Source of the DNA: Paralvinella palmiformis
Taxonomy: Eukaryota > Annelida > Polychaeta > Terebellida > Alvinellidae
Assembly (NCBI GenBank): GCA_025642065.1
Contig: JAODUP010000328.1
Span: 246,001-310,000 of the forward strand
Length of the DNA stretch: 64,000 nt
Reading direction: 5' to 3'
Every line of letters starts with the position of its first letter. Position 1 is the first letter of the stretch. Under the pieces are notes generated by a model. It was not told the DNA's origin, did no database searches, and was given only the letters and a program-made list of their open reading frames with translations. Both the position numbers and the translations under genes were made by a program. This document shows positions 11,493 through 23,320 of this stretch, in pieces.

Positions 11493-12028
11493 TTTCACTT
11501 CAACACCGAAAAAGCCGACACTGTTGAAAAATTGTATTCCAAAACTGAAAATCAGATTATAACTATATGCTAATCGTCCGTCATTGCTACTTTATAAAAT
11601 GGTAGTAAAGTGTGGTATTCAACATTGTACACCACAGTACAATAATATTCACTGCACGTAACAAAGACTGTTCCAATGTGGTGTTCGTAGTAAATCACAC
11701 TAAAATTATATTTAACGAAAAGAAGAAGAATATAGTCCAGTATATTGGTAAATTTAATTTATTATTTATAGATATAATAATATGGTAAATTGCACTTTAT
11801 TTACCAATATTATTATCTGTGATCTGATGGATAATAACATGGTTAAATTACACTTTATTTGCGCCTTTCACTGTTTCAGTCAATCCTTACACTGACACTA
11901 ATTATAAAAAATTGACTCGCAGATTGTCATTTCGAATTAAAACTCTCCAACGCTTTCTCAGCATTTCATCCCGCGGCCAACACATGCCAACTTAAGTTTT
12001 TATATCGCTCACTAGTGGCATGACAATA
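11493..12028. repeat. Spacer between the repeat D arms, with internal hairpin
   Basis: AT-rich spacer of about 536 bp. Positions about 11778-11820 form an imperfect hairpin (ATAATAATATGGTAAAT against ATTTACCAATATTATTAT). A diverged direct repeat of the same sequence follows near 11830-11862. No ORF of note. Confidence 0.6.
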
Positions 12029-12190
12029 CGGTACGCAGGAGTTAGTTTTTGGCATGATTATAACAGATCCGGAACATTGACGTTTAAGGTTAAAATGGCG
12101 GTATTATCACGGTATTATCGCTCAAGGACCCCCCCCCCCTATAAATCCCACAGTGCAAAGCGCGCATGGTTTGTTTTGGTTTTGGTTTTA
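12029..12190 (+). repeat. Repeat D, right arm of an inverted pair
   Basis: Begins CGGTACGCAGGAGTTAG and runs through a C-run and ATAAATCCCACAGTGCAAAG. It pairs with 11324-11492. The outer end (TTTTGGTTTTGGTTTTAAAT) has lost the TGACGTCATCATGC end seen in the other copies. Confidence 0.85.
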
Positions 12191-12192
12191 AA

Positions 12193-13029
12193 TTTGAAAT
12201 AGAATAATGGGCTGTTAATATCTATTGATGTTTTTTTTTAAAATTTGTTACCTGATTGGCTGTGATCAATTAATCGTATTATCAGCGTATGATAGCTTTG
12301 CGTATATTGTGTTTTAAAATACATATAGACTAACGTCAGATGAGTCGCCATAAGGTGGCAGTTCATCCGTTCTACTCGAGTTTCTGCTTAAGTCCGGATC
12401 ATTTAAACCCGGAATCTTTTTTTTTATAAATAATTTTAAACTGAAAGATATTAATTTTATATCATAATTTTATAGCTTGCTGTAAAAACTGGCCACCGAG
12501 TTTTCGTTGATATAAACATTTCAGATGCTTATGGTTCCGCTCCAGGCTAGGATCTCGTATATCAGTAATAGAGTACATAAAATTTCTACAGCGTTTCGTA
12601 TGTGTGTGTGTGTGTGTGTGTGTGTTGCGTACGTACGTGTGCGCACATACACGCACAGCTATACATAGAGGTGAGAGGTGTTGATTTCATGATAGTACTT
12701 CTAAAGAAAAGAAGAAGGAAAAACCGAGACAGGCCAATTGGAAGCTTTCCGTCTGTATTTTGTTGGGTTTGTTTTCAGTGCACACTGATCCAGACAAGTG
12801 GCTGATGTCTGTGAAAAGAGCACCATCAGCTTTATAGAGAATACATTTCTGCATCCGGTCTTAGTGCACGTTGTTAGATTACGCCAGAAGCGTTAAAACC
12901 AAAATATTAGATTCCTACAGAAGGCTAACCAACCATCCCGAACCAACAAACTCAAGACAATTCTTTCATTAATTTACAGACAAATTTCCCCAAGTCATTA
13001 TTACATCTTAGTCTGAATTCATCATCACT
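12193..13029. other. Non-coding block, no gene seen
   Basis: AT-rich unique sequence with a TG microsatellite at about 12600-12625. A TTGTTTTCAG acceptor-like site ends near 12777, but the frames after it close within 20 codons and no donor follows. Confidence 0.4.
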
Positions 13030-13143
13030 TAATGGGCATGAGGCGAAGTCAAAGACGAAACAACCTTCAGATATGGCCACGCCGAGATTCGAACACGGGT
13101 GGTAGTGATATGTGGTCCAACACGCTACCGCTAGACCACGGAA
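13030..13143 (-). mobile_element. SINE family A, truncated copy
   Basis: Retains the tRNA-like head and the start of the body (in reverse complement CCGTGGTCTAGCGGTAGCG ... GACTTCGCCTCAT) but lacks the 3' half with the GGCCGTAAAAC end. An ATT microsatellite lies directly beyond the head. Confidence 0.75.
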
Positions 13144-13452
13144 GTTTACGCTTCATTATTATTATTATTATTATTACAAATATTATTACTAGATTGGTGT
13201 TAGAAGAGGTACTTATCGTTGTAGTATATTCACCATTTTCCTTTTTAATAAAAACCCGTTTTAATGTGGATGTTTTGTTAAACCGTATTTGTTTGCCCAT
13301 GCTAAAGCAAGTTTGTATTCGTTAAGGGTAGGGGCGTAGATCACAGCTGCCAGGCCAGTTCTGTAACAAATGTGGTTTAATGTCCAGCAGAAGAACAACT
13401 AATTTCGTTAATCTTGTTATTTATATAAATAAAAGCGAATGTGTGTGTGTGT

Positions 13453-13643
13453 GATGATGATGATGATTGATGTTTTACGGCCACTTTTGTGCACAAGGTA
13501 GGCTAAATGGGCCGAGCGACCTCCAAAGGTAATGAGACGAAGTGAAAGACGAAACAACCTTCAGATATGCCACGCCGGGATTCGAACACGGGTGGTAGTG
13601 ATCTGTGGTCCAGCACGCTACCGCTAGACCACGGAGGCGCCCC
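13453..13643 (-). mobile_element. SINE family A, full-length, inserted in a TG microsatellite
   Basis: In reverse complement: GGGGCGCCTCCGTGGTCTAG head, B-box TTCGAATCCCGG, CTCGGCCCATTTAGCC, GTGGCCGTAAAACATCAATC and an ATC-type tail. A TG tract flanks both sides (13440-13452 and 13644-13655), as expected if the TG tract was the duplicated target site. Confidence 0.85.
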
Positions 13644-15865
13644 GTGTGTGTGTGTTTGCGGGACTATGATGTTTATTCATTGAAATTGTGTTTTTAAATT
13701 ATTATTCTAAGCCCTTAGTTTTATGGGTCAAATGCCCAAGTAGCCTTCAGCAGTAGCAGCAAGAGTTAAAGTCCGCGAGGAGCTCGGCTTTTAAGCTTGT
13801 GTATGTGTGTGTGTGTGTGTGTGGGGGGGGAGGATATGTGTGTGAGAGAGAGAGAGTGTGTCGATAATTTAATAAAACATGGATATGATTTAATTATATG
13901 TTCCTGGTCGCCCATAGTCTGCTGAGTTTACTAGGGCCTCACGCCGTTTTGGGGACTGCAGAGAACATACACAAAGATTAGCAGAGTCTGAGCGTATATC
14001 CATTGTCATTCAAAAAAGAAAATACGCGGAGATGAAATATGTATCATCCCATTTTACCACCTCTTGATTTCCCCTTTCATCCACGTATGTCTGTGCCACT
14101 GGTTGTGTTTACTTTCACACACAATTACCCCCCGCCCCCTCAACACACACAGGGACTGGTGAAACATTACACATGTCTCAGCATGAAAAGTCGCCACTCT
14201 CGATTCAGTCCCCTAAAGAAACGTCCAGAGTTTGAATTCACGGTTCGACATTCTGTACCTTATTGTACACAGCTAAAACACACACCCGTTGGTGGTATTT
14301 GCCAAGTATAAAGAACCGACTGGCATTTCACCCACTGACTGATGAGTCACCCAGACATAATAAGAATGTGTGAAACCAATCACTGTTGCAGAAGAAATTA
14401 GAATTTCTGATTGAAAGTGAATGATTTTGTTTGGTTTGTTGCTATTGTGTGAGGCATTTCTGTCAAAATCGATATTTTATGTGTTCATATGCCAGAATTT
14501 TTTTTGCTGTTCACATGATTCACAACAGTAATGATTGTTATGTATCAATTAGTTTGATTGGCATTATTTCATTATTAAGTTCAGGTAGCATACAATGAAC
14601 TAGTTCATGCCTAATTTTTTAATTTATTAATAAAAAGAGCATATGTCGTTTGTAATTAACTCAACTCTCCACCTAAATGGCTTTTCTTAGGCATCTTTAA
14701 AAAAATTCGTATAAGAAATGCAACGAAGAAATTTTCATAAAAGAAATGTAATATTGACAGTGATTAAGAATTATAACAATCCAGACAATTCGAAACACTG
14801 TATCTTTTATCAGATATCCAGGTTAGTTGATTATCCATAACAACCTGGGTTGACCAGTATCTTTGCAAAGATTATCATTTGCGGCATTGTTGTTGTTTTT
14901 AAATAGCATATAGTTTGTTTTGTTAATATTAGATAAAATGAAATTAATTTAGTTATGAACGCGAGTTCTAACTGTTCCAAGTCCATGTTGATATGGGTGG
15001 ATGCGGTGGATATCAAAGCTTGTGAGCCTTATCATAGATTGCCAACAATTGTGACAACTTTATAGCATATGAAGTATACCTAAGCCATAAAACGCAAAAC
15101 TCTGATACATCACAAATAATGTCTAAGCAAGAAGGATCGGCACACGTTTCCAATCTACAGATTGCTTGATACCTAATAAACGGCTTTTAAACCAAGCTAA
15201 TGTTAAACTCTATACTCCATACTGCTCTAATTTCTGTGTAATGCTCAATGGTTGAAATGTTCTCGGTCGAAGGCTTTTGAGAAATCTAAAAACACCAAAA
15301 GTATCTCATTTTCTTTAGTTTTTCGATCAGGGATCAATGCTTACCGCATGACTTGTGTAGTCTCTATGTAGAGGTAATGTTAGCATAATATCAAATTCAA
15401 GCTCATTCGATAATCGGTTATAGCTGAACGTTGCGTAGTAAGCTGTAACATGTATTTCTGTAAGTTTTGGGTATTTTCATTTGAATGTTTCGTATGTAAT
15501 TTATTAAGTGTAGTAGGTGATTTAAAGAAGCCTTTGTCATCCAATGTTCGTTTATGATATACTTGTTCCAGTTGGTTTGTGCTGTTTGTAGTGTGTGACA
15601 ATGGCTGTTATTTTAAGGCAGCAAAGGGTTTCTATTAACGCGCAATAAAAACGTTGTCAAATGGAATTACCGTCTGGTTAACCTGGACGTCGGTGGGTGT
15701 AGGCACGTGAGCATGCAGATACGCTCGGACGTAGCTGATGGCTTACTGCTTGCGAGAGCAGTTTACGATTAGAGCATCAATGAGTTACAAACACCAGGTT
15801 GGGGTTGAATGTAAACGTTACACGTGTGTTGGTAGTAAGTTTCCTCCTTGAGTCGTTCATCCGCT
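13644..15865. other. AT-rich block, no gene seen
   Basis: Contains TG, G and GA runs near 13800-13860. Otherwise it is AT-rich unique sequence with no convincing exon on either strand. Confidence 0.45.
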
Positions 15866-15901
15866 AAATGTCAAAAATTGTGACCAGTGCCGATGTTAAA
15901 T

Positions 15902-15950
15902 CACACACACACACACACACACACAAAACACACACACACACACACACACA
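15902..15950. repeat. CA microsatellite
   Basis: CA tract with a single AAAA interruption. It is the source of a spurious Thr/His-rich reading frame. Confidence 0.95.
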
Positions 15951-16328
15951 GACAACGAGAGTGTCAATTAGTCCTACTCATTGTTTTCTTGTCAACCAAA
16001 ACAAAAAATTCCACGGAGACCTTTTTTTTTTGAACTCGCTGCCAGTCAGTCGCCCCGTATTGCTGCGCACAACTAATGGCATTACTATTGCTATATTTAC
16101 GCCTAATGGCATGTCGGATGACATTTTTCTATATCTTACGGTATTAGCTGTAGATGTTACCCGTGAATGCTGCTGCTGTTGACACTGTGCAGATGTTAGA
16201 AAGCTGATCTCGCGCTTTCTGTGCGCTATGGGAAATATGTTAGGAATTGGCACCAGGCATGTGACAGTGTGTGGTGGTGTTGTTGTTGTTGGAATCACGA
16301 GTTGGTTGTGGGAAATAGTATGTTCGCG

Positions 16329-16331
<3 letters not shown>

Positions 16332-16368
<37 letters not shown>

Positions 16369-16369
16369 A
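16332..16369. repeat. GA microsatellite with G-run
   Basis: A run of GA units followed by a run of nine G. Purine-only on the + strand. Confidence 0.95.
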
Positions 16370-16414
16370 TTTTATTATACTTGTTTGTAAACAACTTAGG
16401 TTAAGAATGTGATA

Positions 16415-16530
16415 ATGTATCAATAAGCATACCGACTGACTGTATATAGTTCACTCTCAACAGACATACAAGACAGACAGGAAGGCAACCGATGATGATG
16501 ATGAATGTGTGTGTGTGTGTGTGTGTGTGT
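16415..16530 (+). repeat. Dispersed repeat F, copy 2
   Basis: Shares with 265-355 the sequence series CAATA, ACCGACTGACTG, AGTTCACTCT, GGAAGGCAAC and GATGATGATGATGA, then a TG tract (16505-16530). Confidence 0.45.
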
Positions 16531-16599
16531 CAGGCAGCACACACACACGGCAAAGAGGAAAGAACATACTTGTGGGGGTAAACTGATATGTGGTCTGAA

Positions 16600-16734
16600 C
16601 GTTACAGGAAATGTCAGTCTGACACTGTCCGTACCATTCTGGTATGCCACCATCTGAGCCACTTTATATACCACAGTTTGTACCACCGTCCGTGTCATTA
16701 CTTATACCGCACAACGTCTCGTTGTATCTACCAC

Positions 16735-16772
<38 letters not shown>

Positions 16773-16860
16773 ACTCTATACCACGGCCTGTACCACTATA
16801 TTTAACACGACTTATACCACTGTCAGTACCACATCTACCTCAATCTTCTCTCGTATATCT
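16600..16860 (+). repeat. Degenerate tandem repeat around GTACCAC with TA tract
   Basis: GTACCAC/ATACCAC-type motifs (GTACCATTC, ATACCACAG, GTACCACCG, ATACCGCAC, CTACCACTG, ATACCACGG, GTACCACTA, ATACCACTG, GTACCACA) recur about every 20-25 bp, interrupted by a TA tract at 16738-16770. It has decayed and carries a chance open frame. Confidence 0.5.
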
Positions 16861-16990
16861 GTATGGTCGGCGGTGATTTATAGACTTAATGCCACGGTAT
16901 GCAACGATATTTCATATACTTTCCGTACTGAAAGGACTACACCCCATTTTGCGTGGATAACGCACGATAGGATCAATTATACACTGGTAT

Positions 16991-18105
16991 AGTTTGTATC
17001 AAAGGTTGTTGGTAATTATGTTATTTAATATTCGCTCTTTCTAGCTTGTTCGGGATTTTTTTTGTAAACAGTTCCTGGTCGTTATATTACAATAACCAGT
17101 AGTCAGTCGGTTGATGAACGTCAGAGTTCGTATACATCCCAGTTATATTAATTAATCGCTTAGTTACTAGGTGCGGTGTTTATGATTAGGTCAGCTAATG
17201 TAACAATGGCATATCAGAGATGTGTCGACATCATCAGCATCATAATTATCATCATAATTATCATCATCATCATCATCATCAACAACAATGTCAAATGTTT
17301 ATTTTCTAATTAAAAACATCAGTCTTTTATAGATGCATGTCTCTAGTTTAATGGATTTCAATTTATTAACAAGTGTGTGTGTGTGTGTTCGACATACTTT
17401 CCTCTGTGAGAATAATTATCTCGATCTTCTGACATAGGATATAATTAGTGGATAATTAATCGTGTCAAACCCATTTCTCCGCAATCACAACTAGATAGTT
17501 TGCTTCTCTTCTAATAGAGAAGACATTACTCAGTTTGGTGGCGGATTTGTTGATGTTTGGATTCTTTCCGTTGTGGAGAATATTTGAATAGGCTAACAGA
17601 TTAATGTCACGGTATCCATCCAGAAGAAAATGTTGTTTCAGTTGGCGTAAAGTTGGCGGATGGCTAACCTGAGATTCAGGATTTGTCCTTGAATCGCAGT
17701 GGTATGTTTAAGGTAACTTCATGCGGATTGTCAAGAAATCGCAGAGAATCGTCATCCCGTACTCGTACTTTGATCAAAAACTCTCAGCGGACACACGTGC
17801 CATTTTAGCGCTGTCCTGTACGCGATGGCGCCGGTCTGTAATTAGATGTCGGTTAATAACGTAGGGCGGAGTTTAGTCGAGCCTAACCGGAAGTTGGAGT
17901 GTGGGCGTACTTTTTGATAGGTCGGTCTATTTGTCATAGTTAGCTCGGAAGATAGCACCCCCCCTCTCCTGTATGGTCTACGTGTAACCAAATCCCGATG
18001 GTTCGGTATATCAGTCGAACTGTGAAAAGATGTTATGTCTTGATGATACGACGGATGATATTTCTTTGTGGGGCAGCTGAATGACCTATATTTTCCTTTC
18101 CACAG
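16991..18105. other. Non-coding block upstream of a candidate exon
   Basis: Contains an ATC/TCA-rich tract near 17235-17285. A CpG-rich part (about 17690-17950) carries an ETS-type motif, ACCGGAAGT, near 17889. The block ends with TTTTCCTTTCCACAG (18091-18105), a strong splice acceptor. Whether the CpG-rich part is a promoter cannot be told. Confidence 0.35.
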
Positions 18106-18210
18106 TTCCTCTTCCGTCGGCTACTCTCTCCAAAAACAGATCAGTGTCGAGATATTGCTGATAAATGTCTGGAACAAGATAAACAAGATTGCTCCTCAGA
18201 TGCCAATCCG
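18106..18210 (+). CDS. Candidate cysteine-containing exon (unassigned gene)
   Basis: After a strong acceptor, frame 0 is open for over 70 codons. A possible donor (GTGAAC) at 18211 would give a symmetric 105-nt phase-0 exon of 35 residues. It contains QCRDIADKCLEQDKQDCSSD, with cysteine spacing C-x6-C-x7-C. That spacing and composition recall the first GDNF-receptor/GAS1-type repeats of GFR-alpha proteins, but the similarity is too short to name a family. Codon choice looks coding-like. The other two frames close after 18 and 38 codons. The donor is weak, and no flanking exon of the same gene was found. It could be a chance open stretch. Confidence 0.28.
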
Positions 18211-18536
18211 GTGAACCACACCCTGCCGGATAGCTGGTTAGTTACGGCAGGTTCCGAATATAGCGGTGGACTCAAGGTCGACCAGGCTCGGCCCGGGGGT
18301 AGGGGGGGGGGGTGTTAGGGGGTAGGTGAAGTAAGTTTCCAGCCTACCACGAAGCTGGTAAAAGGAGCAGGGTTTCTTTTATTCTAGGGATGGTATCAGC
18401 GCCGATAAGATAGTGTGACCAGAGTCTACTTTTGGGTGTCATCCCAAAGGCGACCGACGGTTGGATTGAGGGGAGGGATCCATCGCTCTCATCTATCGGC
18501 ATGACGTTAATGATCAGTGGATCGGGCAGTTTATTC

Positions 18537-18567
<31 letters not shown>

Positions 18568-19810
18568 AAGAATCCATATTGTGACAGGTGTAATGAAATG
18601 TTTTTGTATCGGTTAGGTGCCGTCTGGATCAACCCCCCCCCCCCCCATTAAATAAACAATTAATACTCGCCGCACCCATATAAAAGCCGATTGGTGTCGA
18701 CGTATCATGGCGATATTGTACCAACGAATACGTCTGCGCAGAGATTAAGACCGCCAATAAACCGTTTGTTTTTATTATTTAAAAAGCCAGTTTATTTTCT
18801 CAGTTTGTATTTACCATTTGTTCGTCTAGATACTTAGGGCGTGCTACGACTGGGTGCATCTCGGCGACGGCGGCAATGAGATATGTGTATTTACCTTTTT
18901 GAAAGCGACACCGCCGTTCCCGATCTCTAGTCATATGTTTACCTGGAGCTGCGGGCCCGGATGAAGGCGTGTTAGTTTGACCTAGTTCGTTCATATTCAG
19001 ATAGATCTTTCCCAGTTCCCGAATAGGCGGGAATTACAGGAATCAAGCTTACTACGTTACTAGATTCGGCTAAATGAAAATAAGGAAATGATCCCAGTTG
19101 CCAGGGAAATGTCCGTTTCGCCCGTTTATACTTAATGCGTGTGTTTGGGAATGTAATTGTGGTTACAGTAAATTTAGTTCGTGATTTTTTTGATGAGGGC
19201 GGGTTCTTCGTTTGTCCCAGAATACATGTTTTGACGTGGAAAAGGTGCCAGTGCCAGGTATATATTGGCATACAGAATATGTATATTTCTTGTTCGAGTG
19301 GCCTCGTTATGTCAGACTCAAGGTTGCTCAGTCCAAATTTGTACGTTTCGGTTTACGACTGGAATTCAAAAGAGTGGGTGTGGGTGTGAGCGCGCGCTTG
19401 CGCACGCGCACTCCTGCGCAGAAAAAGACACCTAACAAGTTGGTAATATAGTACAAGACGTATTCCTGTGGTTTGGCATTGAATTTCCATCGTCGATCAA
19501 ATTGAGTGCTACCCGGAAGTGAAATGGAAATATGGACCGGACACTTAGGTTAAATGGGGCACCAAATGTTATTTTCTGGCATGTATTTATAATTCATTTA
19601 TAATCCATTATTGTGAGAGGGAAAACTGAGTAAGAGTCCTGAATATTATTCCTACCACGTCAAGTAAAACAGCAACGTTTCTACCTATGAATAGTACGGC
19701 TTTAAATTAGATTAAACGATACAGCCGCGGGAAACAAACGTCATGTCGGATTGCAGTTTTAGTTAGAAATAGTATTTGGGCTTCTAAATAGGTTTTCACA
19801 GGAGTCTGAT
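18211..19810. other. Non-coding block, no gene seen
   Basis: Contains G-runs (18301-18311), a GT tract (18538-18562), a C-run (18631-18645) and CpG-rich parts. An ETS-type motif (CCGGAAGTG) lies at 19513-19521. Minus-strand donor-like GTAAAC/GTAAAT sites near 18885 and 18935 lack convincing exons. Confidence 0.4.
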
Positions 19811-19959
19811 GTTGTTGTTGTTGTTGAGTTGTTTAACCTCGACGCCGGTCACACCTGGGACATATGGCCGAGGGGAGATTCCATAAGGAAACAAATCCCA
19901 CAAAAAAAGGTTCGAGCAAGACCCGGTGCTTAAAGCATTAGACTATCGGAACGCCCTCG
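19811..19959 (-). mobile_element. SINE family B (minus strand)
   Basis: In reverse complement it reads GGGCGTTCCGATAGTCTAATG (tRNA-like head), CTTGCTCGAACC (B-box), TGTGGGATTTGTTTCC, TCCCCTCGGCC, CCCAGGTGTGACCGG and GTTAAACAACTC. It ends in a CAA-type tail. The order matches the copies at 3313 and 47451. Confidence 0.7.
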
Positions 19960-20564
19960 GGGGGGGGGGGTCAAATGTGCGAACGAAGATGCAAAATATG
20001 TTATTAGAACAACAAAATGTGTGTGTGTGTGTGTGTGCCAAAAATAAAATACAGTCACAGTAATTGGTGTGTGGGGTGTGTGCATGAATGCATATTTGCG
20101 TGTGTGCATACAACTCACTTTGATGACCAAATAATTATATTGTTTATAAAGCTGTTGACCTGACTCTTGGGTGTATTAGAGATCCAGTGTCTCGGTTTGT
20201 GCATTGAAAGACGAGAGAAACGATTGTACTATGAATAGTTTATTTCAGTTTAAAGTATTATTTTGTTAATCGATCAGATATTGGTTTAATGCAGCGGGTT
20301 ACTTTCGGCTAGCAGAGGAACATGAACCGATTTGGCATCATTCTGCATTTTAATAACACGTTGACGTTGTCGACTAACGGGAACGTGTAGGTCTGCTCTT
20401 CGTATATCGTCGTTTGGATTAGAAACGACCGACCCACGGCGAAAACGGTATTAAACTTCATCGAATAACTTGTCACAGAAAATTGCATCATAGCAGTTAA
20501 CTGTGTAATATATGGGTCATCGGTATCTAATCATTCCCTCATTCTGATGCTGTTGCCAGGTGGC

Positions 20565-20879
20565 AGTGTTCGAACCCCGTAAGAGGTCGAAACTTTTTCA
20601 GGAATTAATTTCTCGGCTCACTACATCGTGGGTGGCTGACCACGTTAAATGGCGCTGCCGTCTCCACTGAATTATTTAAAATAAAGGGGGACGTTAAAAA
20701 CCCCCATGAGGACGTAAAACACTCTGGCAGTGACCACCCTCAGGGTATTTCGGCTCCATCTTTCCGTACTGCTCCCATGTGAGTGGTGGGGGAGGAGGTT
20801 CCTCAACCACTCCAACATAGAGACTGTGCTGATTAAGCGACAGCCTGGGATTCTCCCCCCCCCCGAACAACAAAACCAA
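20565..20879 (+). mobile_element. SINE family C, 5'-truncated, with target duplication
   Basis: GCCAGGTGGC occurs at 20555-20564 and again at 20880-20889, directly bracketing the element: a perfect 10-bp target-site duplication. The element begins inside the tRNA-like head (GTTCGAACCCCGTAAGAGG). It continues with GGTCGAAAC, CTCGGCTCAC, TGACCACGTTAAATGGC, ACCCTCAGGGTATTTCGGC and CTTTCCGTACTGCTCCCATG. It ends CCCCGAACAACAAAACCAA. Confidence 0.85.
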
Positions 20880-20889
20880 GCCAGGTGGC

Positions 20890-22012
20890 TTGTTCCAAGT
20901 CCTAGTTCATCATCATCATCTCATCATCATCATCATCATCATCATCATAATCAACAACATCACGAAGGCTAACCATAGTTGTTATAGAGGCCCGTTCCAG
21001 TTCCCATGTCTCCTTTCGGTTTGCAGTCCGCTTACGTGTACATCTAGCGATTATCATGGTTGTAAATGTCAGTTTGATTGTTATGGCTTGGCCTCGTGTA
21101 GTATCAAGTCTGTGCCGTGATCATTTCCAGGTGTAAGGATCGATGTAGGTCGTCCTATCGTGGGGTGGCAGCTGATGATGATGATGATGATGATGATAAC
21201 AAGAAGGAATACTAATAATATGATAATAGGCCAAAGGTTTACACTGCGTGCCATTCCAGTTTTAAACACTGAGCAGGTTATTGCCGAGAAAGAGGGAGAT
21301 AAGAGAGAGAGAGACGTGTATCTTTGGTATCAATCGTAGACCGATAGAACCCGAAGCACTTGTTAGAAGTACCAGGCCAGACCAGCCTTAAATGTGTCCA
21401 GTTACTTTACTGGCCATTGCAGCTGCGGTTTCTACATCAAACGATTATCCTGACTCCGATCTGTTGTGTATTCCGTTTGTAAACAGTCCGACGGACTGGG
21501 CCGCCATCCGTTAGAATGGCCGCTCCGACACCTTCCCGACCATCTTTCACTGAGGCGTCCGCCTTGTTTGTTTACAGGCTATCAGTAGCGAGAACTGGCC
21601 ACTGCCGGGTCGACGGTAACAGACTGGGCTACTGTATAAACGTTGTCACGCTCTGGCCTTGACTTATGATCTAGTGCTTTGGGCGGAGCGCGGGGCATGT
21701 CTCTTTGTGGCCGATCCTAGCTGAAAAAATGCGCTAACCTAGATGTAGGTGGTGTGGGTTTTTTCCTCTTCTCCTTCTGGTACCGAGTCTTGGGTATTTT
21801 TGGTACGATCTCGGTCAGAGATAATTTATACTTGAAAGAGTTTCAGGATCTTCTCCCCATTCCATAAAGTCAATTGTTGACCAGTTTGTCTTCAGAGAGT
21901 TGTGGAAGTTCTCTGATTTACTGGTGATGTATGTCTCGTGTCTGTGGGCAGAGACGTTTACGTACTGTTGTCATCCGGAGTAAACACATTCTAGATAGTT
22001 TTTTTTTTATAA

Positions 22013-22056
<44 letters not shown>

Positions 22057-23320
22057 GTTTTTTTCTTTTAATTCCAGGGGGATGCAAGACTCTTAAAGAG
22101 CGGCGTACATTGATGACGTCCTACTCCCAAATCCTTCCCCCCGTCGTACACAAATATTTACAAAATGTATGTGCGTGCGTGCGTGCATACTTTTATTTGT
22201 ACGGTCAGTTGGTGTCTCAAGGCCAGAGATATCTTGCTAGTCTAGAAAATAGTTATTCCGTTTCGATGGCAGTACTATTGGTCATATGGTCGAATTAAAA
22301 AAAAGAGATGCAAATCACTTGTTTTTAATCCATACCAATGCCCGCTGTTCATACGATCCACACAACAACACGCCGTTGGCTTCCTTTCACTTATACATTC
22401 GCACTATAACACGTCCTTGATGGTGTGTGTGTGTGTGTGTGTGTGTTCCATCGAGCAATATCGGATTCGATCAGATTAGTTATCAAGGCTTTTATTGTAT
22501 CTTAGACAGTGGGTTATTGTTATAACTAGTCATGTGGCTTGTCCGGTAGCAGCTGTCGTGACAGTTTCGTGTCACGGGTAATTAAGCGAATTTGCTAAAA
22601 CTCCACATGGACCGGTTTAGATTGAAGTTATCCCGACCAAACACTCGGCTTGCTTGTTGTTTGTTTGTTTGTTTGTTTGTTGTTTTTCCTTCAGTTCTTT
22701 TCTCTTGTTTTGGTTTGTTTCCGAACTGCCATCATGGGAATTTTAAAGCCATTGTTGGTACGAGTTTCTACATAGCTTAGTTAGATCGTGTGTGAAGATG
22801 GAGGCTTAAAACAAAGCGAAGCGTGGATCGTGTACAAAGAACGGAGCTTCCTCGTTCGCTTCTATATGTATCTCCATGGGTTTGTTATGATGATAGTAAC
22901 TTGGGGAATGATGGCGTTCCTTTATCTGTTTATAGACTCTTCAATAACTGTATAGTTTTTTTTTTCTTCTTGTAGTTATCAATGTGATGGAAACACCTTT
23001 TATAAAATGTGATTTATTTTAAGTAATATACACCATACGAGAGTATAGGTAATTGTAAAGAAGGTCAGACGATTGTGGGGAAAGGGGGAGAAAGGAAAAA
23101 GATTTAAACGGACAAGCACGGGACGGGGTATGAGGAAGAAGGACGAAGTTTACATACAGTCCTAATGAGGTTTACTTTCAGGCTGATGGTTTCAAAGGGC
23201 GCTTCCATAGTGTATTTGGTTGTGAATCTTGGGTACTATAGTATCTAAGATATATGACTGAATGTTTGTCTTATCTGTGTCAGTGAGATGTCCCGTCTGA
23301 TTATTTCATTTCCCAAAACT
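20890..23320. other. Non-coding block, no gene seen
   Basis: Holds ATC tracts near 20909-20947 and 21173-21196, CT then TG at 22013-22055, and a TTTG run near 22659-22681. A moderately CpG-rich stretch lies at 21480-21720. One open frame (about 21820-21989) is uninterrupted but has no recognisable domain and no donor. Confidence 0.4.

Noticed and set aside
15978..16394. 138-codon minus-strand ORF
   Set aside because: Starts near a C/CT run, has no domain, and overlaps a different open frame on the + strand. Likely chance.
18106..18210. Firm identification as a GFR-alpha/GAS1 gene
   Set aside because: Only three cysteines and 35 residues are visible; spacing is suggestive but not diagnostic, so the exon is left unassigned.
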